Source of the DNA: Galactobacter valiniphilus
GTDB taxonomy: Bacteria > Actinomycetota > Actinomycetes > Actinomycetales > Micrococcaceae
Direction: 5' to 3'
NCBI RefSeq assembly: GCF_003575975.1
Contig: NZ_QQXK01000036.1
Span: 1-32,948 of the forward strand
Length of the DNA: 32,948 nucleotides
The notes beneath the pieces are model-generated. The model did no database searches. It saw only the letters and a list, made by a program, of their open reading frames with translations, and was not told the origin of the DNA. Below are positions 8,445-16,017 of this stretch, in pieces. Position numbers and translations under genes: made by a program. Numbering within the stretch: position 1 is the first letter of the stretch; each line of letters starts with the position of its first letter.

Positions 8445-8833
8445 ACGAGCGCCCCGTCGCCCTGCGCGGAGAACGCGGCGGGGCCGTGCCCGAATTTGTC
8501 CTCGTCACGGCCCTGCTCCTCATCCTCGCCCTCGGGCTCGTTCAGGTCGCCTGCTACCTGTACGCCCGGAACATGGCCATAGACGCCGCCTCCAACGGGG
8601 CGCGCGTGGGAGCGCTCGCCGATGCCACAGCGGACGACGGCGCGCGGCGCGCCCAGGCGCTCGCCGCGGACGCCCTGGGGGAGGGAGCCGTGCTGGCGGT
8701 CTCGGCGAGCGAGGAGCCGTCGGAGGCCGGGGCCCGCGTGAGCGTGCGGGTCGAGGTGGCGGTGTCGCTGTTCGGCGTCGTCAAGGGGCCCACCTCGGTG
8801 GCGGCGGTCGCGACGGCGACCCGGTTCTCATGA
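8441..8833 (+). CDS. TadE-like pseudopilin
   Basis: This 130-residue protein has an N-terminal RGERGGAVPEFVLVTALLLI segment, the TadE-family pattern of a charged/glycine step, a glutamate five or six residues into the hydrophobic core, and one membrane helix. The rest is a small extracytoplasmic domain (SVRVEVAVSLFGVVKGPTSV). GTG 8441 overlaps the stop of the pilin gene, and the gene's own stop overlaps the next ATG. TadE-like proteins are minor pilins needed for pilus assembly in other systems. Confidence 0.88.
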   Translation: MNERPVALRGERGGAVPEFVLVTALLLILALGLVQVACYLYARNMAIDAASNGARVGALADATADDGARRAQALAADALGEGAVLAVSASEEPSEAGARVSVRVEVAVSLFGVVKGPTSVAAVATATRFS

Positions 8834-9276
8834 GCCGCGGGCCGCGCGGGTGGGGCACCCGCGCCGCGCGGCGCCAAGAACGCGAGCGCGGCAGCGCCAT
8901 CGTCGAATTCATAGGGGTCGGCGTGCTGCTCGGAGTGCCGCTCTTCTACCTCGCGATCGCCCTCGCCGGGCTGCACTCGGCGGCGCTCGCGGCCACCACC
9001 ATGGCTCAGCAGCTCGCCTCGGTCCAGGCGCAGAGCCCGGATGCGGCGACCGCCGAGCGGCGGGTCGCCCAGGCGCGCGGCGAAATGGCCGGCGCGGCCG
9101 GGGTCGACGCCGACGCCGTGCGGGTGAGCATCGAGTGCGACCGCCCCTGCCCGGGACCGCAGGCCCGGGTGCGGGTCAGTGTGCGGATCACCGTTTCGCT
9201 GCCGCTCGTCCCGAGCAGCGGTAGGGTGGCGAGCGTCGAGTCGAGCGCCACCGTCCTCAGCCCCAGGTACGGCTGA
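8830..9276 (+). CDS. TadE/TadF-like pseudopilin
   Basis: This 148-residue protein begins with a basic stretch, then RERGSAIVEFIGVGVLLGVPLFYLAIA, the TadE motif (R-G-S-A-I-V-E-F) leading into one membrane helix. The outer domain contains two cysteines (IECDRPCPG) that could form a disulfide. The ATG at 8830 overlaps the preceding stop (ATGA), and the stop is a TGA at 9274. It is probably the second minor pilin of the locus. Confidence 0.88.
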   Translation: MSRGPRGWGTRAARRQERERGSAIVEFIGVGVLLGVPLFYLAIALAGLHSAALAATTMAQQLASVQAQSPDAATAERRVAQARGEMAGAAGVDADAVRVSIECDRPCPGPQARVRVSVRITVSLPLVPSSGRVASVESSATVLSPRYG

Positions 9277-9277
9277 C

Positions 9278-9739
9278 GTGGGAGCCGGTCGGGGGACGCC
9301 GAAGCGCTGCGCGGGGGAGGACGGGCGGGTGAGCATCCTGGCGCTCGGCCTGCTCGTGGTGCTCATCGCCCTCATCCTCACGGTCTCGGCGATCACGCAG
9401 GTGGCGCTCGCCCAGCGCAAGCTCCTGGGGCTGGCCGACGGATCGGCCGCGGCCGGGCTCGAGGCCTTTGAAGCGGTGCCCGGAGAGCGAGGGGTGCCGG
9501 GGCGCCTGCGCCTCGACGAGCCGCGCGTGCGGGAGGCGGTCGGTGCCTACCTGGCCGAGGTCGGGCGGGATACGGGGCTGAGCGGGGTGCGCATCGAGGC
9601 GGTGACGGTGGAGGCGGACGGCGTCACGGTCGTAGTGCGCCTGAGCGCGAGCGCCTCCGTGGGCCCCGTGGCCGACCTTCTCCCGTCAGCGGTGCAGATC
9701 GCCGGCGAGGGCCGCGCCCGCCTCGGCCTCGCCCCGTAG
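9278..9739 (+). CDS. TadG-like Flp pilus-assembly protein
   Basis: This protein of about 153 residues has a short N-terminus with GEDGRVSILALGLLVVLIAL, matching the (E/D)RGS-x-x-LAL motif and helix of actinobacterial TadE/TadG-like proteins found in helicase/secretion neighbourhoods. An extracytoplasmic domain of about 100 residues follows. I chose GTG 9278 because it keeps the conserved charged motif before the helix. A second GTG at 9329 has a good GGGGGAGG site eight bases upstream and would cut the motif. It is the last gene of the tad operon. Confidence 0.8.
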   Translation: MGAGRGTPKRCAGEDGRVSILALGLLVVLIALILTVSAITQVALAQRKLLGLADGSAAAGLEAFEAVPGERGVPGRLRLDEPRVREAVGAYLAEVGRDTGLSGVRIEAVTVEADGVTVVVRLSASASVGPVADLLPSAVQIAGEGRARLGLAP

Positions 9740-9748
9740 GACACTGCT

Positions 9749-9767
9749 GCCGGCAGCGCTTGCCGGC
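9749..9767 (+). terminator. Hairpin after the tad operon
   Basis: GCCGGCA (9749-9755) pairs perfectly with TGCCGGC (9761-9767) across a five-base loop, ten bases after the last tad stop. There is no T tract, as is common in high-GC actinobacteria. Confidence 0.45.
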
Positions 9768-9905
9768 GGGGCCTCCGCCGCGGCCCGGGTCCGGCCGAGC
9801 GCACAGCGGCCCACCGGGCAACGGACCGGGGTGCCTGAGGGGCGCCCCGCCCACCCACCCGAGCACCCGCCGTCGTGCACCAGCAATGCTGGCCGCGCGA
9901 GCGGC

Positions 9906-9923
9906 TAGACTGGCCCCACTATG
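9906..9923 (+). promoter_or_regulatory. -10 box (TAGACT) of prfB
   Basis: TAGACT at 9906-9911 lies nine bases before the ATG of prfB, with no Shine-Dalgarno sequence between, so the message is leaderless or nearly so. Confidence 0.5.
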
Positions 9924-11033
9924 GCTTCCACTGATTTTCCCGCGGAGATCCGCGCGCTGCGCTCAACCCTGGCCGACATCGAGGCGGTCTCCGACGTCGA
10001 GGCGATCAAGGCGGACATCGGGCGCCTCTCCGAGGAGGCCGGCGCCCCGAACCTCTGGGACAACCCGGAGGAGGCGCAGAAGGTGACCTCTGCCCTGTCG
10101 CACAAGCAGTCCGAGCTCGAGCGCATCGTCAAGCTGGGCGAGCGCATCGACGACCTCGAGGTGCTCGTGGAGCTCGCCGGCGAGGAGGGCGACGAGGATT
10201 CGCTCGCGGAGGCCGAGACCGAGCTGAAGTCCATCACCAAGACGCTCTCCGAGCTCGAGGTCGTGACGCTCCTGAACGGCGAGTACGACTCCCGCGAGGC
10301 CGTCGTGACGATCCGCTCCGGCGCCGGTGGCGTGGATGCCGCCGACTTCGCCGAGATGCTGCTGCGCATGTACCTGCGCTACGCCGAGCGCCGCGGCTGG
10401 AAGACCAAGGTGGGCGACACCTCGTACGCCGAAGAGGCGGGCCTGAAGTCCGCGACCTTCGAGATCAACGAGCCCTTCGCCTTCGGCACCATGTCCGTCG
10501 AGGCAGGCACGCACCGCCTCGTGCGCATCAGCCCGTTCGATAACCAGGGCCGCCGCCAGACCTCCTTCGCCGCGGTCGAGGTGATCCCGCTCATCGAGAC
10601 CACGGATCACATCGACATCCCGGAGAACGAGCTGCGCGTCGACGTCTTCCGCTCCTCGGGCCCGGGCGGCCAGTCCGTCAACACGACCGACTCGGCCGTG
10701 CGCCTGACGCACATCCCCACCGGCATCGTGGTCTCGATGCAGAACGAAAAGTCGCAGATCCAGAACCGTGCCGCCGCCATGCGCGTCATGCAGTCCCGCC
10801 TGCTGCTCCTGAAGAAGGAGCAGGAGGACGCCAAGAAGAAGGAACTGGCCGGCGACGTCAAGGCGTCCTGGGGCGATCAGATGCGCTCCTACGTCCTGCA
10901 CCCCTACCAGATGGTCAAGGACCTGCGCACCAACCACGAGGTCGGCAACGCCGCCTCCGTGCTGGACGGCGACATCGAGGGCTTCGTCGACGCCGGCATC
11001 CGCTGGCGCGCCGCGGCCCGCCACGACGCCTGA
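9921..11033 (+). CDS. prfB: Peptide chain release factor 2 (RF2)
   Basis: This 370-residue class I release factor ends translation at UGA and UAA. The SPF tripeptide that reads the stop codon in RF2 is at residues 204-206 (RISPFDNQG). The GGQ motif that triggers peptidyl-tRNA hydrolysis is at 249-251 ([18 protein letters not shown]). The N-terminal helical domain and the [20 protein letters not shown] segment are typical. The reading frame is continuous: the in-frame UGA and +1 programmed shift known from E. coli prfB are absent, as in other actinobacteria. In many actinobacteria ftsE, ftsX and smpB follow prfB; here they do not. Confidence 0.97.
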   Translation: MASTDFPAEIRALRSTLADIEAVSDVEAIKADIGRLSEEAGAPNLWDNPEEAQKVTSALSHKQSELERIVKLGERIDDLEVLVELAGEEGDEDSLAEAETELKSITKTLSELEVVTLLNGEYDSREAVVTIRSGAGGVDAADFAEMLLRMYLRYAERRGWKTKVGDTSYAEEAGLKSATFEINEPFAFGTMSVEAGTHRLVRISPFDNQGRRQTSFAAVEVIPLIETTDHIDIPENELRVDVFRSSGPGGQSVNTTDSAVRLTHIPTGIVVSMQNEKSQIQNRAAAMRVMQSRLLLLKKEQEDAKKKELAGDVKASWGDQMRSYVLHPYQMVKDLRTNHEVGNAASVLDGDIEGFVDAGIRWRAAARHDA

Positions 11034-11144
11034 TCCTCGCTCCGGCCGCCGGGGCCTTCCGGGTTGCGTGAGCGCAGCCTGGGAGGCTCCTGGCAGCTCG
11101 GTGCTAGGCGACTGACGTTCCTCCCTCCGGAGAGTTTCCCGGAC

Positions 11145-11150
11145 TAGGCT
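11145..11150 (+). promoter_or_regulatory. Possible -10 box of the first DUF3060 lipoprotein gene
   Basis: TAGGCT, the same hexamer used upstream of two other genes in this window, lies 60 bases before the ATG at 11211. No clear -35 is seen. Confidence 0.35.
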
Positions 11151-11210
11151 GGGGGCGTTCCTCATCGCGGCGAACCTGTCATCGCCGCGCCTCTCGACGC
11201 AGGAGAGTCG

Positions 11211-11933
11211 ATGCGTTCTCGTTCACTGAGCGTGGCCGCCCTCACCATGGCGGCGCTCGGCGCATGCCCCCTCACCGCCTGCGGGGCCCTGAGTCAGGCG
11301 GACGCCGCCGCACAGCTGGGTGCAGCCGCCACGAGCGCCGCGAGCACCGCCCCGCCGTCGGCCCCGGAGGTCTCCGCCCCGTCATCGGCCGCGGCAAGCC
11401 TCGCAAGCCCGGCGGTCTCCGCCGCCAGCACGCCGGCCCCCACCATCGCCTCCCTGACGACCGAGCCGGCCGAGGCGGAGTCCTCCGCCCGTGCGGGGCA
11501 GCCCCCCGCCGCCTCCGGTAGCGACGCCACCGCCCCGGCCGAGGCACCCGCCCCCGCCACGAGCTCCGCCCCGGCGAGCAGCTCGGGCGCCAAGGCCAAG
11601 TCGGGCGACGACTCGGCTCCGCGCTACATCTACCGCGGCGCGCCCGAACGCCTCCTCGAGTGCGACGAGCACGGCAAGGGCGTCATCAGGTACTCCCACG
11701 AGGCCGTGCGTCTCAACGACGGGTGCACTCACGTCACCATCCAGGGCAACGGCATCCTCCTGAGCGCCAACCAGCTCGACTCGCTCAAGCTCGCGGGCGA
11801 TGACATCGTCGTCAAGGCCGACACGATCGGCACGCTGACCATCACGGGGAAGGCCGCCGTGGTCTTTTACAGTGGCGGGCAGGCGCCCGAGGTCAAGGAC
11901 AGCGGCGTGGGCAGCATCATCACGGCCGGCTGA
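11211..11933 (+). CDS. DUF3060 lipoprotein, copy 1
   Basis: This 240-residue secreted lipoprotein has a basic start (MRSRS), a hydrophobic signal peptide and a lipobox LTAC with the acylated cysteine at C24. A low-complexity Ala/Ser/Pro linker of about 110 residues would span the cell wall. The C-terminal domain of about 100 residues (from RYIYRGAPERLLEC) is rich in short beta strands (VTIQGNGILL, IVVKADTIGTLTITG) and has two cysteines at 151 and 172, probably disulfide-bonded. This is the DUF3060 layout; the family has no known function. ATG 11211 is preceded by AGGAG. It resembles the gene at 16018 in lipobox position, cysteine spacing and the final DSGVGSI/DQGTGSV segment. Confidence 0.85.
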   Translation: MRSRSLSVAALTMAALGACPLTACGALSQADAAAQLGAAATSAASTAPPSAPEVSAPSSAAASLASPAVSAASTPAPTIASLTTEPAEAESSARAGQPPAASGSDATAPAEAPAPATSSAPASSSGAKAKSGDDSAPRYIYRGAPERLLECDEHGKGVIRYSHEAVRLNDGCTHVTIQGNGILLSANQLDSLKLAGDDIVVKADTIGTLTITGKAAVVFYSGGQAPEVKDSGVGSIITAG

Positions 11934-11951
11934 GCCGGACACTGCACGCGA

Positions 11952-11985
11952 AGAAGGGGCGGGGCCACGCGGCCCCGCCCCTTCT
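11952..11985. terminator. Bidirectional terminator
   Basis: A perfect 15-base-pair stem (11952-11966 with 11971-11985) and an ACGC loop lie between the convergent lipoprotein and ABC ATPase genes. Arms start AGAAGGGGC and end GCCCCTTCT. Confidence 0.85.
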
Positions 11986-12008
11986 GCGCGTTCTGGTGTC
12001 CGCCGCCG

Positions 12009-12698
12009 TCAGACCGCGGCGAGCTCCGGCTCCACGATGGCGCCGTCCACGAGCGTGACGAGGCGGTCGAAGCGGTGGGCGTGCTGCAGATCGTGCGTCA
12101 CGAGCAGCGTGCTGGTCCCGTTGCTGGCCGTGAGCTCGGCGATGAGCTCGATGACCGCGGACCTCGCCTGGGAATCCAGGGCGCTCGTGGGCTCGTCGAC
12201 GAGCAACACCGACGGGGAGGAGACCAGGGCGCGCGCGATGTTGACGCGCTGGCGCTGGCCGCCGGAGAGCTGGTGGGGCATGAGCTTGGCCTGGGCGCCG
12301 AGGCCCACGGCCTCCAGGAGCTCGACGGCGCTTGCCTTGGCCGCGCGCCCGGCCCGCCGGCCGCCGCCGAGGGTCGGCACGGCGAGCAGCTGGTCGAGGG
12401 CGTTGAGGCTGGGCACGAGGTTTGCCTGCTGGAACACGATGCCGAGCTGCTCGCGGCGCACGCGGGCGGCGGCGTCGCGGCCCAGGCCCGTGATCTCCTG
12501 GCCGTCGATGAGCACGCGGCCGGAGTCGGGCGTCGCGAGCGTCGCGGCGACGGCGAGGAGGGAGGACTTGCCGGAGCCGGAGGGGCCGGTGATGCCCACG
12601 AGCTCGCCGCTGTCGGCGGTGAGGCTGACGTGGTCGAGGGCCGTGAGGCGGCGGGCGCCGTCGGGGTAGCTGAGGACGAGGTTGTCCAGCGTGATCAT
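12009..12698 (-). CDS. MacB/LolD-family ABC transporter ATPase
   Basis: This 229-residue nucleotide-binding subunit has Walker A GPSGSGKS at residues 38-45, a Q-loop (VFQQANLVPSLNALDQL), the signature LSGGQ at 144-148, Walker B VLLVDEP and an H-loop LLVTHD (H202). The Q-loop sequence and partnership with an FtsX-type permease place it in the MacB/LolD/FtsE group, which moves lipoproteins, peptides or drugs, or works mechanically, rather than importing nutrients. ATG 12698 overlaps the permease stop (ATGA), so the two are coupled. The frame is open further upstream within the permease gene, but that part is not coding. Confidence 0.93.
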   Translation of the reverse strand: MITLDNLVLSYPDGARRLTALDHVSLTADSGELVGITGPSGSGKSSLLAVAATLATPDSGRVLIDGQEITGLGRDAAARVRREQLGIVFQQANLVPSLNALDQLLAVPTLGGGRRAGRAAKASAVELLEAVGLGAQAKLMPHQLSGGQRQRVNIARALVSSPSVLLVDEPTSALDSQARSAVIELIAELTASNGTSTLLVTHDLQHAHRFDRLVTLVDGAIVEPELAAV

Positions 12699-13792
12699 CG
12701 TGCACTTCCAAGGGCGGTCTGGGGGTCGGCGTGGGTCACGGAGCGCAGGGCGACGGCGGCGCCGCCGAGGCCGAGCAGCGCCATGACGACGCCGGGGAGG
12801 ACGGTGGTGAGCGGGGAGAGGACAAACGGCAGCCCGTCCGGCAGCGCGCTGCCCGCCGCGACGACCAGCCCCAGCCCCACGGCGATGCCGATGAGCAGGA
12901 CGATGCCGGCCTGCGCCAGGGCGTCGCGCACGAGGGCGCCGGTCGGGGCGCCGAGGGCCTTCAGGACGGCGAGGTCGCCCTTGCGCTGCAGGGTCCACAC
13001 CGTGAAGAACGCGCCGACGACGAGCGCCGAGATGCCAAGCAGCAGCGCGATCATGAGGCCGAGCGAGCCGATCTCCGAGCGGAAGGAGCCCACGGCGCTG
13101 AGGGCCTGGAAGCCGGAGAGCGAGACGGTGTCGCTCCCGCGCTCGGCGGCGGCCGCGGCGTCGTCGTTCACCTGGCCCGTGATGGCCAGCACCGTAGCCA
13201 CGGTGGCGGGCTCGGCGCCCGTCCGCAGGGCGGCGGCGTGCCAGCTCTCCGGGGCCACCGAGACGAGCGGGACGTGCGAGTAGTGGCCCGTGCCGGCGAC
13301 GGCCGTGACGCGCAGCTCCTGGCCGGCCACCGTGATGGTGTCACCCGCGGCGGCATGGAGAGCCGAGGCGGCGTCCTGGCTGAGGACCGTTTCGCCGGGC
13401 GCGGGGGCGGGGGTATCACCCGCGCCGGGGCCGGTGCCGGCGCCCGGGGCGCCGGCCACGAGGGCGATGCCGGCGCGCAGCTCGCCGTGGCTGGCCGAGA
13501 GCTGGCTCAGGCCGATGGGACGCACCTCGGCGTCCGGGGCGGCCGAGCGCCAGGCCTCGACCTGCTGCTCGGTGAGGGCGGAGGTCGCGAAGCTCTCCTG
13601 CGCCCCGGTCTGTGGGGCCGAGACGACAAGCCGATCGGCCTTCCAAGAGAGGACGGCGTCCACGTTCTGCCCGGCCAGGCCGGCCGTGAGGCCCGTCAAG
13701 AAGCCGACGAGCACCGTGATGAGGGCGACCACCGAGGCGATGAGCGCAAAGCGACCCTTGGCGAAGACCAGGTCGCGACGAGCGAGAAACAT
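12695..13792 (-). CDS. FtsX/MacB-type ABC transporter permease
   Basis: This 365-residue membrane subunit has one N-terminal helix at about residues 15-38 and an extracytoplasmic domain of about 200 residues (MacB periplasmic-core-like). Three C-terminal helices follow, around SLGLMIALLLGISALVVGAFFTVW, QAGIVLLIGIAVGLGLVVAAG and LPGVVMALLGLGGAAVAL. LQRKGDLAVLKALGAPTG between helices is the conserved FtsX-domain loop. The ATG at 13792 follows AAAGGA by four bases. It has a single FtsX domain, so it probably works as a homodimer. The gene is divergent from the histidine kinase gene, which suggests that the NarL-type system controls it. Confidence 0.92.
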   Translation of the reverse strand: MFLARRDLVFAKGRFALIASVVALITVLVGFLTGLTAGLAGQNVDAVLSWKADRLVVSAPQTGAQESFATSALTEQQVEAWRSAAPDAEVRPIGLSQLSASHGELRAGIALVAGAPGAGTGPGAGDTPAPAPGETVLSQDAASALHAAAGDTITVAGQELRVTAVAGTGHYSHVPLVSVAPESWHAAALRTGAEPATVATVLAITGQVNDDAAAAAERGSDTVSLSGFQALSAVGSFRSEIGSLGLMIALLLGISALVVGAFFTVWTLQRKGDLAVLKALGAPTGALVRDALAQAGIVLLIGIAVGLGLVVAAGSALPDGLPFVLSPLTTVLPGVVMALLGLGGAAVALRSVTHADPQTALGSAR

Positions 13793-13894
13793 GACGTCCT
13801 TTCACGGGCTGAACACGGGGCGGATCCGGGCCGGATGCCCACCTCAACCAGGTTCCCGCCGCGGGGGTGGGTGGCGCGTCGCCCGGGGGATGGG

Positions 13895-13909
13895 AAGGTC
13901 GGAGACCTT
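13895..13909. promoter_or_regulatory. Inverted repeat in the divergent ABC transporter/kinase promoter region
   Basis: AAGGTC and GACCTT are exact inverted arms around a GGA spacer. The site lies in the 188-base gap between the permease and kinase starts, the expected place for a response-regulator operator. No experiment or family consensus supports it yet. Confidence 0.35.
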
Positions 13910-13963
13910 TGGTGCATGCGGCGCTCCGCCTTTTGATGGATGCCGCAGCGGGGGCGCGCCGCG

Positions 13964-13983
13964 TAGCGTGGGGGGCACTCATG
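13964..13983 (+). promoter_or_regulatory. -10 box (TAGCGT) of the NarL-type kinase gene
   Basis: TAGCGT at 13964-13969 ends 11 bases before ATG 13981. It supports this ATG rather than upstream in-frame starts, because an upstream start would lie before the transcript. Confidence 0.45.
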
Positions 13984-15240
13984 GACGGACATCGCCTCGC
14001 TTCGGTTTTCACCGGCCTCCGCCTCGGCCTGCACGCCGTCGTGGCGGTCATCGTGCTCATCGTGCTGTTGCGCTCCGTGCCGCCCGCCGACGCCCGCGCC
14101 GCCGTGGGGGTGGGGGCCATCCTTGCCTGGGTGCTGGCCTACGCGGCAGGCGTCGCCGACGGCGTCAGGCGGACCCGCAGGCGGGCCGCCGCCGGTGTTG
14201 CCACCCCCTCCGTCCCCCTGCCCGACGACGCGCCGCCCGCCATGCGGGCGTCTCGCCCCGCAGCGGTGTGGCTGGGGATCGGCACGCTGAGCGTGCTCTG
14301 GCTCGTCGCGGCGTGGTGCCTGCCGGAGGCCGCGTACCTCGTCTTTCCGCTCTTCTTCCTTCAGCTGCACCTGCTTGGCGCCCGCTGGGGCACGGCGCTC
14401 GTGCTCGTGAGCGCGGTGTGCGCCGTGATCACCCTGGGGGTGCAGCAGGGCTTCTCCGTGCCTGGCGCGGTTGGCCCCATGCTCGGCGCCGCGGTGGCAC
14501 TGCTCGTGGGGCTCGGTTTCCGCGCCTTCACGCGCCAGGCCGTGGCCAGGGAGGCCCTCGTGGAGGAACTCGTGGCCGCGCGCGACGAGCTGGCACGCAG
14601 CGAGCGCCGCGCGGGTCAGGAGTCCGAGCGGGCCCGCCTCGCCCGCGACATCCACGACACGGTGTCCCAGTCGCTCTCCTCGATCCAGATGCTGCTGCAC
14701 GCCGCCGAGCGGGCCCTTCAGGGCGAGCGCTCGGCGGAGCTGTTGCGCCTGGCCCGCGAGAGCGCCGCCTCGGTGCAGGCCGAGACCCGCTCGATCGTCA
14801 GGGCGCTCACGCCCGCCCCCTTGGAGGAGGAGGGGCTGGCCGCGGCGCTGCGCCGGCTCGCCGAGACCGAGTGGAGCGGCGGACCCGAGGTGCTGCTGAG
14901 CGTCGAGGGCGACGAGGCCCTGGACATGAGCCGCCGCACGGCCCTCTTGCGGCTGGCCCAGGGCGCGGTGGGCAACGCCTTGCGGCACGCCGGGGCCACT
15001 CGCATCGAGCTCGGCCTGCGGGTCGACGCCCAGGCGGCCACGCTCACCGTGAGCGACAACGGCGTCGGCTTCGAGCCGGAGCTCGCCCCCGGTGCCTCCC
15101 ACGGCGCCGGGCACTTCGGGCTCGCCTCCATGCGCGAGCGCGCCGCCCAGTTCGGCGGCCGCCTGAGCGTCGATTCCACCCCGGGGCACGGGACCCGCGT
15201 CGAGGTCGTCCTGCCCCACGGCCCGTCCAAGGAGGCCTGA
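13981..15240 (+). CDS. NarL-family sensor histidine kinase
   Basis: This 419-residue kinase has six predicted membrane helices in its first 180 residues (about 14-30, 39-57, 97-113, 117-133, 138-155, 164-180). A short coiled linker leads to the HisKA_3 dimerisation domain with the phospho-accepting H225 in RLARDIHDTVSQSLSSIQ. The HATPase domain follows, with GNALRHAGATRIEL (N box), SDNGVGFEP (G1) and GHFGLASMRERA (G2). The lack of a large outer domain suggests sensing within the membrane. The start at 13981 is chosen from the -10 box just upstream; the frame is open back to 13867. Its stop is four bases before the response regulator start. Confidence 0.92.
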   Translation: MDGHRLASVFTGLRLGLHAVVAVIVLIVLLRSVPPADARAAVGVGAILAWVLAYAAGVADGVRRTRRRAAAGVATPSVPLPDDAPPAMRASRPAAVWLGIGTLSVLWLVAAWCLPEAAYLVFPLFFLQLHLLGARWGTALVLVSAVCAVITLGVQQGFSVPGAVGPMLGAAVALLVGLGFRAFTRQAVAREALVEELVAARDELARSERRAGQESERARLARDIHDTVSQSLSSIQMLLHAAERALQGERSAELLRLARESAASVQAETRSIVRALTPAPLEEEGLAAALRRLAETEWSGGPEVLLSVEGDEALDMSRRTALLRLAQGAVGNALRHAGATRIELGLRVDAQAATLTVSDNGVGFEPELAPGASHGAGHFGLASMRERAAQFGGRLSVDSTPGHGTRVEVVLPHGPSKEA

Positions 15241-15243
15241 GCC

Positions 15244-15861
15244 GTGACGCGGATCGTGATCGTCGACGACCATCCCATCGTGCGGGTGGGCCTGCGAGCC
15301 CTCCTCGAGACGGAGGCCGACCTCGAGGTTGTCGCCGAGGCCGCCTCGGAGGACGAGGCCGTCGCCGCGTGCGCGAGCCACGCGCCCGACGTCGTGCTCA
15401 TGGATCTGCGGCTCGGCGAGGGCTCCGGCGTGGGCGCCATCGCCCGCATCCGCGAGGCCGGCTCCGCCCCGCCCATCCTGGTGCTGACCAATCACGACGC
15501 CGACGCCGACATCCTCGCGGCCGTCGAGGCCGGTGCGGCCGGCTACTTGCTCAAGGACGCGCCGCCGTCGGAGCTGCTTCCCGCCGTGCGCGCCGCGGCG
15601 GCGGGGGAGTCGGCGCTGGCCCCGGCCGTCGCCGCCCGGCTCCTGCAACGCCTGCGCGCGCCGCTTCCCACCCTGAGCCTGCGCGAGCTCGAGGTGCTCG
15701 GGCTCGTGGGGGAGGGCTGCTCCAACACGCAGATCGCCCAGCGGCTGCACGTCACCGAGGCCACGGTGAAATCGCACCTCGTGCACGTGTTCACGAAGCT
15801 CGGGGTCAGCTCCCGCACCGCCGCCGTGGCGGAGGCCAGGCGCTCCGGCATGCTTGAATAA
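15244..15861 (+). CDS. NarL/LuxR-type response regulator
   Basis: This 205-residue regulator has a receiver domain with acidic pair D8/D9, phospho-acceptor D54 (VVLMDLRLGEGSG), T82 and K104 (YLLKDAPP). A LuxR-type helix-turn-helix follows at about residues 140-200 (LSLRELEVLGLVGEGCSNTQIAQRLHVTEATVKSHL). GTG 15244 comes directly after the kinase stop, so the pair is one transcription unit. By position it could regulate the divergent ABC transporter and/or the lipoprotein gene downstream. Confidence 0.95.
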   Translation: MTRIVIVDDHPIVRVGLRALLETEADLEVVAEAASEDEAVAACASHAPDVVLMDLRLGEGSGVGAIARIREAGSAPPILVLTNHDADADILAAVEAGAAGYLLKDAPPSELLPAVRAAAAGESALAPAVAARLLQRLRAPLPTLSLRELEVLGLVGEGCSNTQIAQRLHVTEATVKSHLVHVFTKLGVSSRTAAVAEARRSGMLE

Positions 15862-15895
15862 CACTGTGCGCTTTCCGGTTCGGGGGCGCACGGGG

Positions 15896-15915
15896 GTGTC
15901 GCAGGCCTGCGACAC
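15896..15915. repeat. Perfect 20-base palindrome upstream of the second DUF3060 gene
   Basis: GTGTCGCAGGCCTGCGACAC reads identically on both strands and lies 35 bases after the response regulator stop and 22 bases before a TAGCGT -10 candidate. With no loop it makes a poor terminator hairpin and is more like an operator for a dimeric regulator, though a termination role is not excluded. Confidence 0.5.
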
Positions 15916-15936
15916 GTTCGATACGCTCCGGACACC

Positions 15937-15962
15937 TAGCGTCCACCCCGGCTCCGTAGCGT
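15937..15962 (+). promoter_or_regulatory. Possible -10 boxes of the second DUF3060 operon
   Basis: Two copies of TAGCGT (15937-15942 and 15957-15962) lie 76 and 56 bases before the GTG at 16018. The same hexamer is used before the NarL-type kinase gene. No strong -35 is visible, consistent with an activator-dependent promoter. Confidence 0.35.
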
Positions 15963-16017
15963 CTCTGGTGACGGGGCAGGGACACGGCAGGCCCCGCGAG
16001 CAAACGGGGGGAAGACC

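Noticed and set aside
9921-10020. Programmed +1 frameshift in prfB
   Set aside because: The gene is open from ATG to stop, with no in-frame UGA near codon 26 and no slippery CUU-UGA.
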